Source of the DNA: Bathymodiolus platifrons methanotrophic gill symbiont
GTDB lineage: Bacteria > Pseudomonadota > Gammaproteobacteria > Methylococcales > Methylomonadaceae
Length of the DNA: 42,234 bases
Reading direction: 5' to 3'
Assembly (NCBI RefSeq): GCF_002189065.1
Contig: NZ_BDMN01000007.1
Coordinates: 1 to 42,234 of the forward strand
Shown here: positions 8,265 through 17,836 of the stretch, in pieces
Numbering within the stretch: the stretch's first letter is position 1
How the letters are laid out: every line of letters starts with the position of its first letter
Notes under the pieces: generated by a model
What the model was told of the DNA's origin: nothing
Database searches by the model: none
What the model saw: only the letters and a program-made list of their open reading frames with translations
Position numbers and translations under genes: made by a program

Positions 8265-8345
8265 TGTAGCCCGTATGAAGCTAGCGGAATACGCGGAAGT
8301 GAGAACACCCTTTTCCTGTATTATGCAAGCTCCATAGAGGCTACA
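8265..8345. repeat. Inverted pair of REP-like arms between convergent genes
   Basis: The left arm (8265-8297) contains GTAGCCCGTATGAAGC. The right arm (8314-8345) is a degraded reverse complement, CTGTATTATGCAAGC...GGCTACA. Together they form a long imperfect hairpin between the epmB stop and the convergent gene at 8352. A third arm of the same family lies at 22451-22482. It may end transcription from both sides. Confidence 0.7.
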
Positions 8346-8351
8346 TTAGAA

Positions 8352-8825
8352 CTAGGCTAATCGTAACTGAGCTAAGGAAGCAAATGCTTTGTCATTATTG
8401 ATATCAGGAGTGATAATTAATTCCAGCACTGTGACTGCAGGAAGATCAACAGTAAAATCTTGAGTTTCGCTGGTTGCACCATCAGGGCTGAAGTTCCACT
8501 GTTGACGAACGATTTCTTCAAATGACTGGCCATTGTCTGATGAACAACGCACTTTATATTCTTGTGTTCGTTCGCTGCTTGCTTCTAGGAAGCTTAGCCA
8601 GATACGGGTTAATTTCTGAGGCCGGGCAAACAATAAACGAATTATTTGAGTGCCGGGCTCAGCTGCACGCCAACCTGAAGTCTGGTCCGCTAATAATGCA
8701 AATTCAATAGGATAAGCAACATCTTCCGAGCTAATCTCTACCTCTGCGATTTCCTCAAGATTAAGCCAGTCAAACTCTGGAGATTTTGTTGCATTATTAT
8801 CTGGGGTGATAATTCTCTTACGCAT
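8352..8825 (-). CDS. Hypothetical protein with a discoidin/galactose-binding-like fold pattern
   Basis: 157 residues, no signal peptide or membrane segment. GWRAAEPGTQIIRLLFARPQKLTRIWLSF, then EYKVRCSSDNGQSFEEI and a final ILELIITPDINNDKAFASLAQLRL-like strand pattern, resemble the jelly-roll of F5/8 type C (discoidin) domains, where a surface loop binds sugars. No full family assignment is possible by eye, and without a secretion signal a cytoplasmic role is likely. The start at 8825 has a plausible AAGGTA ribosome site nearby. It is convergent with epmB. Function unknown. Confidence 0.7.
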   Translation of the reverse strand: MRKRIITPDNNATKSPEFDWLNLEEIAEVEISSEDVAYPIEFALLADQTSGWRAAEPGTQIIRLLFARPQKLTRIWLSFLEASSERTQEYKVRCSSDNGQSFEEIVRQQWNFSPDGATSETQDFTVDLPAVTVLELIITPDINNDKAFASLAQLRLA

Positions 8826-8945
8826 AAAACTTACCTTGGTAGTTGATCTATACCTCCGAAAAAGCCACTTATAATTTACTGAAAGTAACTTAGGAAAAAC
8901 ATAGGGAGGTTAGATAGAACGGTGTTTATATCAAACGCATGTAAA

Positions 8946-9341
8946 TTAAGCTGTACTAGCCAAAGCCCTTAAGACATCAGTACGACTAATGATACCGACT
9001 AAATCTTGATCCCTATAAACTGGAAAACTTCGGATTGCTGAATTCTGAAATTTTTCAGCTAAATCGACAATGCTCATTTCTGCTTCTACCTTAACAACGC
9101 CAGAAGTCATGTATTCTGTCACATTACCAGCACTACTCTGGTTATAAGCAACCTCTAAGACCATTTTAAGCGCATCTTTCTCGGAAAACATACCAATTAC
9201 TTTACCATGCTCATCAAAAACTGGTGCACCTGTAATTTTATGATCCAGTATTTTTTTTATTGCATCAATGCCAGTCATTTCTTTAGTTAATTTAACTAAA
9301 TGCGTGGTCATATAATCCGCTACTGTAATTTTTGCTAACAT
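8946..9341 (-). CDS. Tandem CBS-domain protein
   Basis: 131 residues made almost entirely of two CBS motifs: roughly residues 7-62 (VADYMTTHLVKL...GMFSEKDAL) and 72-128 (VTEYMTSGVVKV...GIISRTDVLRAL). Such stand-alone pairs bind adenine nucleotides and sense energy charge. The partner protein is unknown. A GGAGAA ribosome site precedes the start. It lies downstream of nqrM on the same strand, with about 60 bp between them, and may be read through from the nqrM-apbE unit. Confidence 0.88.
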   Translation of the reverse strand: MLAKITVADYMTTHLVKLTKEMTGIDAIKKILDHKITGAPVFDEHGKVIGMFSEKDALKMVLEVAYNQSSAGNVTEYMTSGVVKVEAEMSIVDLAEKFQNSAIRSFPVYRDQDLVGIISRTDVLRALASTA

Positions 9342-9404
9342 AGTTTTCTCCTTAATTGTTACACTTCAATGATATCAAACATGCTACTGTCTAAATAAAT
9401 CCAT

Positions 9405-9587
9405 TTAGCCTGCTTCAGCCTCGGCTTCCATTTTCTTTCTTTTGTCACATTTTTCTACACAAATACAATCTCCAGCACCTGCTCCACCGCAAGAACCTTT
9501 AATTGCATTACGACCAAAAATAACCCCTATTGCCATCACGACAATTACAATTAGCATAAATGCGAATGTGACTAAAAAATAAATCAT
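9405..9587 (-). CDS. nqrM: Na+-NQR maturation protein NqrM (DUF539)
   Basis: 60 residues. One N-terminal membrane helix (residues 2-24) precedes GRNAIKGSCGGAGAGDCICVEKCDKRKK, with four cysteines in the pattern of the DUF539 family. In Vibrio, NqrM is needed to assemble the Fe-S site between NqrD and NqrE. Its ATG overlaps the apbE stop (ATGA), so the two are translationally coupled. It is short compared with the usual 70-80 residues, but the Cys-rich core is complete. Confidence 0.9.
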   Translation of the reverse strand: MIYFLVTFAFMLIVIVVMAIGVIFGRNAIKGSCGGAGAGDCICVEKCDKRKKMEAEAEAG

Positions 9588-10660
9588 TGTTTTACCTTTG
9601 TCAGTTCAGAAAATAAAGGTGTTGCACGCTCTTCAAAGCCTTGATCTGTTTTGATAATAAAAAGCACAGCCAGTTCTTGTTGTTCAGCAATTTTATACCC
9701 CTCTTCCTCACCTAATACCAGTAAGGCTGTTGCCCAGGCATCGGCTTTCATCGTAGTATCGCCTAAAACAGTAACAGATGCTAGTTTATGCTTAACAGGG
9801 TAACCTGTTCTTGGGTCTATTGTATGTGAAAAGTATTTTCCATCCTGTTCAAAAAAAATTCGGTAATCACCTGAAGTTGCCATAGCTATGTCAGTGATTG
9901 GCAGAATTCTTTGCAATTCACGTGTTTCCATATTTGGCTTTTCAACAGCAATCTGCCAGTCTTTACCCTGTAAATTTTTTCCTTTTAGATACAGTTCTCC
10001 ACCAATCTCTACCATATAATTGGTTAAACCCTGTGCATCCAGTAAATTGGCAACTTCATCAACAGCAAAGCCTTTAGCCAGCGAAGATAAATCTATATAG
10101 ACACCTGACTGGGTTTTGCTCAGTGTTAATAAGCGTGTCGTAAGTTTTAACTTGTCATAACCTGCATTAGCCAAGGCTTGTTGAATTGCTTCATCCGTTG
10201 GCACCTGATTTTGTATCTTGTCGGGACCAAAGCCCCACAAATTGACTAATGGACCCACTGTTATGTCATAGGCTCCACCCGTTAATACACTGATTTCTTG
10301 CGCTGTTGATATAAGTTTAAATAATTCAGGCGAAATAAATTGTGATCCTGTGCTCTTTGAATTATTAATTAAAGACAGCTCAGAATCCGGAATATAAGTC
10401 GACATCCGTTGATTTATTTCAGTCAGACGTCTGTTAATCAGTTTTTCTAGTCTATATACTTTTACACCTTCAGGTAGTTGACTCGCTTTAATACTAAAAC
10501 TGGTCCCCATTGTAGGGCCTGAAAAGTTAAATGGATATTTTTCAACGCTGCTATTATTTACACAGCCTGATAACAAAAAAACGAGAATTAAGGTCAAACT
10601 TAATCCTCGTTTAGGAATTTTATTTTGCATTTTAATTTGGGTTTTTAATGGTTCAACCAT
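9584..10660 (-). CDS. apbE: FAD:protein FMN transferase ApbE (lipoprotein)
   Basis: 358 residues. A lipobox L-S-G-C places the lipidated Cys at residue 33 behind a hydrophobic segment, so it acts in the periplasm tethered to the inner membrane. The core has MGTSFSIKA, the GGELYLKG stretch, HTIDPRTGYPVKH and the Mg-site region MKADAWATALLVLG. ApbE uses FAD to esterify FMN onto Thr of NqrB and NqrC. Met11 (10630) is an alternative start giving a more normal signal peptide; neither start has a clear ribosome site. It lies downstream of nqrF beyond a terminator hairpin. Confidence 0.95.
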   Translation of the reverse strand: MVEPLKTQIKMQNKIPKRGLSLTLILVFLLSGCVNNSSVEKYPFNFSGPTMGTSFSIKASQLPEGVKVYRLEKLINRRLTEINQRMSTYIPDSELSLINNSKSTGSQFISPELFKLISTAQEISVLTGGAYDITVGPLVNLWGFGPDKIQNQVPTDEAIQQALANAGYDKLKLTTRLLTLSKTQSGVYIDLSSLAKGFAVDEVANLLDAQGLTNYMVEIGGELYLKGKNLQGKDWQIAVEKPNMETRELQRILPITDIAMATSGDYRIFFEQDGKYFSHTIDPRTGYPVKHKLASVTVLGDTTMKADAWATALLVLGEEEGYKIAEQQELAVLFIIKTDQGFEERATPLFSELTKVKQ

Positions 10661-10678
10661 ATAAATTCTTAGTTAAAA

Positions 10679-10711
10679 TTACAGGGTGGGCTTAAATATC
10701 CCACCCTGTAA
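10679..10711 (-). terminator. Hairpin terminator between nqrF and apbE
   Basis: A 12-bp perfect stem, TTACAGGGTGGG (10679-10690)/CCCACCCTGTAA (10700-10711), has a 9-nt loop and starts 8 nt after the nqrF stop. In the minus direction it is followed by AATTTTAACT, a weak U-tract. It probably attenuates or ends nqr transcription before apbE-nqrM. Confidence 0.7.
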
Positions 10712-10718
10712 CGACTAT

Positions 10719-11939
10719 TTAACCACCGAAGTCATCAAGCATGATATTTTCTGGTTCTACACCATTTTCTATCAACATATTAATAACAGCAGAGTTCATC
10801 ATTGGAGGTCCACACATGTAGAATTCACAATCTTCTGGCGCTGGATGGTTTTTAATAAACTCTTCCAGCAAGATGTTATGAATAAACCCTGTATAACCTT
10901 CCCAATTATCCTCTGGTAGTGGATCAGACAAGCCCACATGCCATTCAAAGTTATCATTCTCAGCCGCTAGCATATCAAAATCTTCTACATAGAACATTTC
11001 GCGCTTACTACGCGCTCCATACCAGAAAGTAATCTTACGATCAGTTTTCAAAGTACGTAACTGGTTGAATAGGTGTGAGCGCATAGGTGCCATACCTGCT
11101 CCACCACCGATAAAGACCATTTCTGCATCGGTCTTTTTCGCGTAGAACTCACCATAAGGTCCTGATATGATACATTTATCACCTGGCTTCAGGTTAAAAA
11201 TATATGACGACATAATACCCGGCGGTACTGAGTCTGGCGCACCTGGTGGCGGTGTTGCAATACGCACATTGAGCATGATTTCTTTTTCTTCAGGATAAGA
11301 AGCCATTGAATACGCACGCAATGCATCTTCTTTTACATCAGAAGTATAACGCCATAAATCAAACTTATCCCAGTCACCACGGAATTCTTCTTCTATATCA
11401 AAATCAGAATATTTAGCTATATGTGGTGGACATTCAATTTGAATATATCCCCCAGCCTCATAGTCAATCGTTTCACCATTAGGCAACTCTAACACTAATT
11501 CTTTAATAAAAGTCGCAACGTTATTGTTTGATTTAACCGTACATTCCCATTTTTTAACGCCAAAGACACTGTCTTCAACTTCAATGTTCATGTCGTGTTT
11601 AATCGCAACCTGACAAGCTAAACGCTCACCTTCTGCTGCTTCACGTTTAGTAATATGCCCTAATTCAGTCGGTAAAATCTCGCCACCACCTGAATGGATT
11701 TTTACTTTACATTGCGCACAAGTACCACCCCCACCACAGGCTGAAGGTACAAATAAACCAAAATCGGCTAGTGCGGTTAATAATTTCCCACCAACTGGTA
11801 CATGAATCTTTTTCTCATCATTGATAAGAATTTCAACATCCCCAGAGGCAACTAATTTACTCTTGGCACCGATGATAATAAACACCAGTGCAATCACGAT
11901 CACCGTGAAAATAATAATTCCTAATGCAATCTCTAGCAT
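10719..11939 (-). CDS. nqrF: Na+-NQR subunit F (NADH dehydrogenase, FAD, 2Fe-2S)
   Basis: 406 residues. An N-terminal membrane helix (residues 4-24) is followed by a plant-type ferredoxin domain with 2Fe-2S ligands Cys68, Cys74, Cys77 and Cys109. The FAD motif is RAYS (Arg208, Tyr210, Ser211), the NADH-binding glycine loop is GGGAGMAP, and a late CGPPMM is present. It takes electrons from NADH in the cytoplasm and passes them to the membrane subunits. It is last in nqrABCDEF, 12 bp after nqrE, with a hairpin directly after its stop. Confidence 0.98.
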   Translation of the reverse strand: MLEIALGIIIFTVIVIALVFIIIGAKSKLVASGDVEILINDEKKIHVPVGGKLLTALADFGLFVPSACGGGGTCAQCKVKIHSGGGEILPTELGHITKREAAEGERLACQVAIKHDMNIEVEDSVFGVKKWECTVKSNNNVATFIKELVLELPNGETIDYEAGGYIQIECPPHIAKYSDFDIEEEFRGDWDKFDLWRYTSDVKEDALRAYSMASYPEEKEIMLNVRIATPPPGAPDSVPPGIMSSYIFNLKPGDKCIISGPYGEFYAKKTDAEMVFIGGGAGMAPMRSHLFNQLRTLKTDRKITFWYGARSKREMFYVEDFDMLAAENDNFEWHVGLSDPLPEDNWEGYTGFIHNILLEEFIKNHPAPEDCEFYMCGPPMMNSAVINMLIENGVEPENIMLDDFGG

Positions 11940-11951
11940 TACGATACCTTC

Positions 11952-12560
11952 CTAAAGTTGGATTCCGGAGAAAGCCATGAAGCCAAGTGACATCAGACCC
12001 GCGCTAATAAATGTAATTCCTAGACCCTCAAGGCCTTTAGGAATATCGCTGTATTTCAGTTTTTCACGAACGCCCGCCATCACTGTGATAGCTAACATCC
12101 AGCCAAAACCACTACCAACACCGTAGACAACACTTTGGGTAAAGTCATAGTCACGTTCAATCATGAACAAACTACCACCCAGAATCGCACAGTTTACTGT
12201 GATCAATGGTAAAAATACGCCTAGTGCATGGTACAAAGCAGGAAAAAATTTATCTAAAACCATTTCCAGAATCTGTACTAATGCAGCAATCATACCGATA
12301 CAGCTTAATAAGGCTAAAAAGCTTAGATCAACACCCGTAATACCCATCCACGACAATGCGTCTTCTTTTAGTAAAGTATGATAGATAAGGTTATTGACAG
12401 GGACAGTAATCACCTGCACAACCATCACCGCAATACCCAATCCTATTGCTGTCGAAACCTTTTTCGACACCGCAAGGAAAGTACACATTCCCAAAAAGAA
12501 CGCTAGGGCAAGGTTTTCAATGAAAACTGCTTTTATAAATAAACTAATATATTCTTCCAT
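11952..12560 (-). CDS. nqrE: Na+-NQR subunit E
   Basis: 202 residues with six predicted membrane helices. Cys26 (GMCTFLA) and Cys124 (VNCAILGG) match the two conserved cysteines that, with those of NqrD, hold the intramembrane Fe-S site. [15 protein letters not shown] is family-typical. It overlaps the last base of nqrD, consistent with coupled translation. Confidence 0.98.
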   Translation of the reverse strand: MEEYISLFIKAVFIENLALAFFLGMCTFLAVSKKVSTAIGLGIAVMVVQVITVPVNNLIYHTLLKEDALSWMGITGVDLSFLALLSCIGMIAALVQILEMVLDKFFPALYHALGVFLPLITVNCAILGGSLFMIERDYDFTQSVVYGVGSGFGWMLAITVMAGVREKLKYSDIPKGLEGLGITFISAGLMSLGFMAFSGIQL

Positions 12561-13240
12561 TAGTGATGTCCTCCTTCACCATGAGAGATCGCCATAATTT
12601 TAAAATCAGCGGCTTCATTTTGCTCCGGTTTCCATTGACGGAAAACCCAGATAATAATACCGATAATAAAAAATGCACTCGGTGGTAATAGCATTAAACC
12701 ATTAGGATCATACCAGCCACCATCTTTAGTTAAGGTAAAAACATCAATACCGAGTAATTTACCTGAACCAAATAACTCTCTAAAAAATGCAACTATGACC
12801 AAGATTAAGCTATAACCTAAACCATTACCGATACCATCTATGAAACTCGCCATTGGCGAGTTTTTCATAGCATAAGCTTCAGCACGTCCCATCACGATAC
12901 AGTTAGTGATAATCAAACCTACAAAAACAGATAGTTGTTTACTGATATCATAAACAAACGCTTTTAAGACTTGATCCACTACGATAACCAGTGAAGCAAT
13001 AATCGTCATTTGTACAATGATACGAATACTACCTGGAATATGGTTACGAATTGAACTAATCGCAGCACTTGAACAGGCGGTTACCGCTGTTAATGCGACA
13101 GCCATAATCAGTGATGTTGACATTTGCGATGTAACCGCTAATGCCGAACAGATCCCCAATACTTGTAAAGTAATCGGGTTATTATTGACCAGTGGATCGA
13201 TCAAAGTTTTCTTTGTTTCGTTATTCATAACGGCACTCAT
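12560..13240 (-). CDS. nqrD: Na+-NQR subunit D
   Basis: 226 residues with six membrane helices, homologous in layout to NqrE. Cys31 ([10 protein letters not shown]) and Cys114 ([12 protein letters not shown]) are the conserved Fe-S ligands. It forms the inverted pair with NqrE in the membrane core. The soluble C-terminus is short and His-rich. The start is preceded by GGAGG. Confidence 0.98.
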   Translation of the reverse strand: MSAVMNNETKKTLIDPLVNNNPITLQVLGICSALAVTSQMSTSLIMAVALTAVTACSSAAISSIRNHIPGSIRIIVQMTIIASLVIVVDQVLKAFVYDISKQLSVFVGLIITNCIVMGRAEAYAMKNSPMASFIDGIGNGLGYSLILVIVAFFRELFGSGKLLGIDVFTLTKDGGWYDPNGLMLLPPSAFFIIGIIIWVFRQWKPEQNEAADFKIMAISHGEGGHH

Positions 13241-13249
13241 AATAACCTC

Positions 13250-14125
13250 CTACCCCTTAGTTTTTACTTTATCTAAATAAGCCGAAAAACCTTCTTGACT
13301 CATCCAGAATTTAACAAGATTAGTAACACCGACACTAGTCAGTGTCGCCCCTGCCAGACCATCAACCTGGAACTCTGATCCTGCTTTCGAGTTATCAACC
13401 AGCCCTTTAATTAACCCTAAAGCAACTGTGCCATCTTCACTATAGACTTTTTTGCCTTTCCATAGTGCACGCCAGTTAGGATTTACGATCTCGGCACCTA
13501 GTCCAGGTGTTTCTCCCTGGTCGTAAAAGTTAATGCTCTGTACTGTTTGACCGTCTGCGTCTAAAGCAAGAAAGCCATACATAGTCGACCATAAACCATA
13601 GCCATGTACCGGTAAGATAATAGATTTAATAGTCTCGCTATCTTTCACCAGATAAACTTTGGCAATCTTAGCGCGTTTTTTTATGCTAGCAATATCCTGA
13701 GCTCTGCTTAACACAACATTTTGCGCTGGATCTTTTGCAGCTTTACGTTGATCATAAGCTTCTATATCACCGTCAACATAATCCCCAGTCGCAACATCCA
13801 CTAACTTAGCTTCGATTTGCTCAGCGAATGCAGTATGGATATCAGTACCCTCTTGAAGCAAACCAGCAACATCAAGAATATTCTTCTTCATATCCATCGC
13901 TTTGTTTTCAATTTGCAGTGGTCTTAGTGCAACCGCTGCCAGGGAAACCAGAATCGCACAAACAAAACACAGCGATAAAGCTACTGCAATAGTTTTTTCC
14001 AGACTATCGTTACTTAAGGCTAAGACTTTATCTCTATACTTGGCAAATTTCTGATAATGTTCACAATTATCAAGCTTTTCACAAAGAGGCCCCATAAACT
14101 TACATATTTTATTTTCGTTAGGCAT
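13250..14125 (-). CDS. nqrC: Na+-NQR subunit C, with an N-terminal cysteine-containing extension
   Basis: 291 residues versus about 257 in Vibrio. The canonical part starts near SNDSLEKT (about residue 38), with one membrane helix (45-66) and a periplasmic FMN domain. The FMN threonine is Thr261 in DGLAGAT, a variant of the flavinylation motif with Ala where Ser is usual. The extra N-terminal part of about 37 residues carries Cys8, Cys15 and Cys21 (C-x6-C-x5-C) and would be cytoplasmic. No alternative start codon lies at the canonical N-terminus. It overlaps the nqrB stop by 8 bp. Confidence 0.95.
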   Translation of the reverse strand: MPNENKICKFMGPLCEKLDNCEHYQKFAKYRDKVLALSNDSLEKTIAVALSLCFVCAILVSLAAVALRPLQIENKAMDMKKNILDVAGLLQEGTDIHTAFAEQIEAKLVDVATGDYVDGDIEAYDQRKAAKDPAQNVVLSRAQDIASIKKRAKIAKVYLVKDSETIKSIILPVHGYGLWSTMYGFLALDADGQTVQSINFYDQGETPGLGAEIVNPNWRALWKGKKVYSEDGTVALGLIKGLVDNSKAGSEFQVDGLAGATLTSVGVTNLVKFWMSQEGFSAYLDKVKTKG

Positions 14126-15319
14126 GACGTTTCATCCTTCTCTTAATATTTGCCTGAACGACAAAATAATCAATCACAGGCGCAAACATATTAGCGAATA
14201 GAATTGATAGCATCATACCTTCAGGGAAGGCAGGATTAACAACACGTACTAATACAACCATGACACCGATTAAAGCCCCAAATATCCAACGACCTGTATT
14301 AGTCATTGCAGCAGAGACTGGATCAGTTGCCATATACACCATACCAAAAGCAAAACCACCCAGGGTCAAATGCCAATAAAAAGGCATTGCAAACATGGGA
14401 TTAGTATCACTACCAATCATGTTAAACAATAATGAAGTTACTACCATACCACCCAACACACCGCCCATAATACGGTAAGACGCAATTTTGGTATAAAGTA
14501 GGAAGCAAGCCCCTAGTAAAATAGCTAAAGTAGATGTTTCGCCAATCGATCCTGGCATAAAGCCCATGAAAGTCTGAAACCAGCCATAACCCGCTTCATG
14601 AACAGCATCTAGTCCACCTTGAGCAGCTAAACCTAATGGAGTAGCCATGGTGTAACCATCTACACCAACCCAGGCAGTATCACCTGAAATAGCAGCAGGA
14701 TAAGCAAAGAAAAGAAATGCACGACCCGTTAATGCTGGGTTAAGAAAGTTTTTACCTGTACCGCCAAAAACCTCTTTACCAATCACAATACCGAATGAAA
14801 TACCTAATGCAACCTGCCATAAAGGCAAATCAGGTGGCAAAATCAAGGTATATAACATAGAAGAAACCAGAAAACCTTCGTTTACTTCATGTCCACGTAC
14901 CGTGGCAAATAATACTTCCCATACACCACCTACAGCCAATGTGACCAGGTAGATAGGTAAGAAAAATAAAGCACCGTAAACAAAGTTAGAAATGGGGTTC
15001 ATCGGGCTATAACCAAACAGCGACATAGGAATGCTACGCCAGTCTTGCGCCTGTTCTAAACCTATTGCCTGCAATGCTAAATTCGCTTGATAACCAGAGT
15101 TATACATTGCCATTAGAATACAGAAAAATGTCGCAATAACCACAAAAGTCATGGTACGTTTCAGATCATTTCCATCACGTACGTGCGTTGTGCCTCGCGT
15201 TACATCTGCGGGTGTATAAATAAAAGTATCTACCATCTCATAGAGACCGTAATACTTCTCCAGCTTGCCGCCTTTAATAAAGATCGGCTCAATACTATCT
15301 AATACCTGTCTAGCATTCA

Positions 15320-15320
<1 letters not shown>
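14118..15320 (-). CDS. nqrB: Na+-NQR subunit B (ion-translocating, FMN- and riboflavin-binding)
   Basis: 400 residues with about ten membrane helices. The covalent FMN site is Thr227 in DGYTMATPLG, equivalent to Thr236 in Vibrio cholerae. GKEVFGGTGKNFLNPALTGRAF is the conserved core of the RnfD/NqrB family. It binds ubiquinone and forms much of the Na+ path. Its start overlaps the nqrA stop, as expected for tightly coupled subunits. Confidence 0.98.
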
Positions 15321-16723
<1,403 letters not shown>

Positions 16724-16880
16724 CTACACTACCGAAAACAAGAGGCACTTCAATACGAAAAACCTCGATATTATCCCATAAAAAACAGGCTTTCTCAATC
16801 AGAGTTCGGAGCCAAAACAGGACAAATACTTATTTTTTTACCATGAAGCACATGAAGATACTGAAGCAAAGATTACACAG

Positions 16881-16928
16881 GGAAACAAGCGGCTCGCCCG
16901 TTTACATGAGCAAGCTGCCCACGCCCCC
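16881..16928. repeat. Y-shaped palindromic repeat, degraded copy
   Basis: This matches the 2551-2601 repeat in order: GGCTCGCCCGTTTACATG, then GCAAGCTGCCCA and a C-run. Both hairpins have lost some pairing. It lies just after the stop of the Uma2 gene. The shared layout shows it is a dispersed family rather than a terminator specific to bamA. Confidence 0.65.
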
Positions 16929-16934
16929 AAAACA

Positions 16935-17537
16935 TTACTCAGAAAAAACCTCCTGCAAATCAATTTTTAAATCGGAAAAAACCTGGGGGCTTGCATAATC
17001 TTCTTCTGCAAACATTGCGATTAATTGGTATTTCTCCGTTTCAACATCCAGCATAAACTGATGTACCGCTTTTTCATATGGGTAAACCATCCAGTACTCC
17101 TTAACCCCGCTTTCCTGATATAGCGCGTATTTAATCTGCATTTCTTTTTTTGAGTTACCTGGAGAGAGAATTTCAATAATCCAGTCAGGAGCTCCCAGGC
17201 ATCCTTGCTCGGTTAATTTTTCCGGGTCACAAATAACAGATAAATCTGGTTGAACTACCGTATAAATATCCTGATCTGCCTTTATAGATTTATGCTGATC
17301 ATATAAACGCACATCAAAAGGGGCATAAAATAATTTACAAGGCTTTTTATAGAAAAATTGATATAAGACACCACCTAAATTAGTGACGATACTTTGGTGC
17401 TTAACATTCGGTGCTGGCGACATTAACATCACCTTACCCCTGATTAACTCAACTGCTTTATCCAGTTGCCAGGTTAAATAATCAGCATAGCTATAGGTAG
17501 CTTCTGAATCTAATTGAGATAATTGCGTAATTTTCAT
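16935..17537 (-). CDS. Uma2 family protein (DUF820, restriction-endonuclease-like fold)
   Basis: 200 residues. The family core is visible as QPDLSVICD, then GAPDWIIEILSPGNSKKEMQIKYALYQESGVKEYW. This supplies the PD-(D/E)xK-type residues Asp, Glu and Lys of the Uma2 fold. Such genes are often multicopy in cyanobacteria and gammaproteobacteria. Their role is unproven, and nuclease activity is only a fold-based expectation. GGAG lies 9 nt before the ATG. It stands alone between nqrA and uvrD. Confidence 0.88.
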   Translation of the reverse strand: MKITQLSQLDSEATYSYADYLTWQLDKAVELIRGKVMLMSPAPNVKHQSIVTNLGGVLYQFFYKKPCKLFYAPFDVRLYDQHKSIKADQDIYTVVQPDLSVICDPEKLTEQGCLGAPDWIIEILSPGNSKKEMQIKYALYQESGVKEYWMVYPYEKAVHQFMLDVETEKYQLIAMFAEEDYASPQVFSDLKIDLQEVFSE

Positions 17538-17836
17538 GATTTAACTCCAATTCTTATAAAAGCATGGGTAACACCAATAGCCGTATCAAGGGTGGAATAG
17601 CGTTGCGTTTTCCACCATAAGTTTAATCTATGCCTTCCAGCTAACGCCCAATACAACTACCAGTTGTATTGATTTAGTTAATTTTCCAGTACGGTTACAC
17701 CATATATTGGTTTTTGTGCAACATCTAGATAGGCATGGTTTAATCCAATATTTCGACGTCACAATAAAATCTCGAAAAATGCTAATCTAGTCTACACAAG
17801 CGGACTAAAGTCCGCTCTACAGTGTTTGTAACCTTT
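17538..17836. other. Intergenic region with two short palindromes
   Basis: It holds a hairpin GGTGGAA/TTCCACC (17591-17597/17610-17616, spacer about 12 nt) and a perfect GCGGACTAAAGTCCGC palindrome near the uvrD end. No coding frame is supported. Confidence 0.6.
17799..17816. repeat. GCGGACTAAAGTCCGC dispersed palindrome, copy A
   Basis: AGCGGACT/AGTCCGCT arms around AA, with trailing CTACA. Two more perfect copies occur at 25133-25148 (inverted orientation) and 25281-25296, and a decayed one near 20738-20755. This copy lies just past the uvrD stop. Confidence 0.75.
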
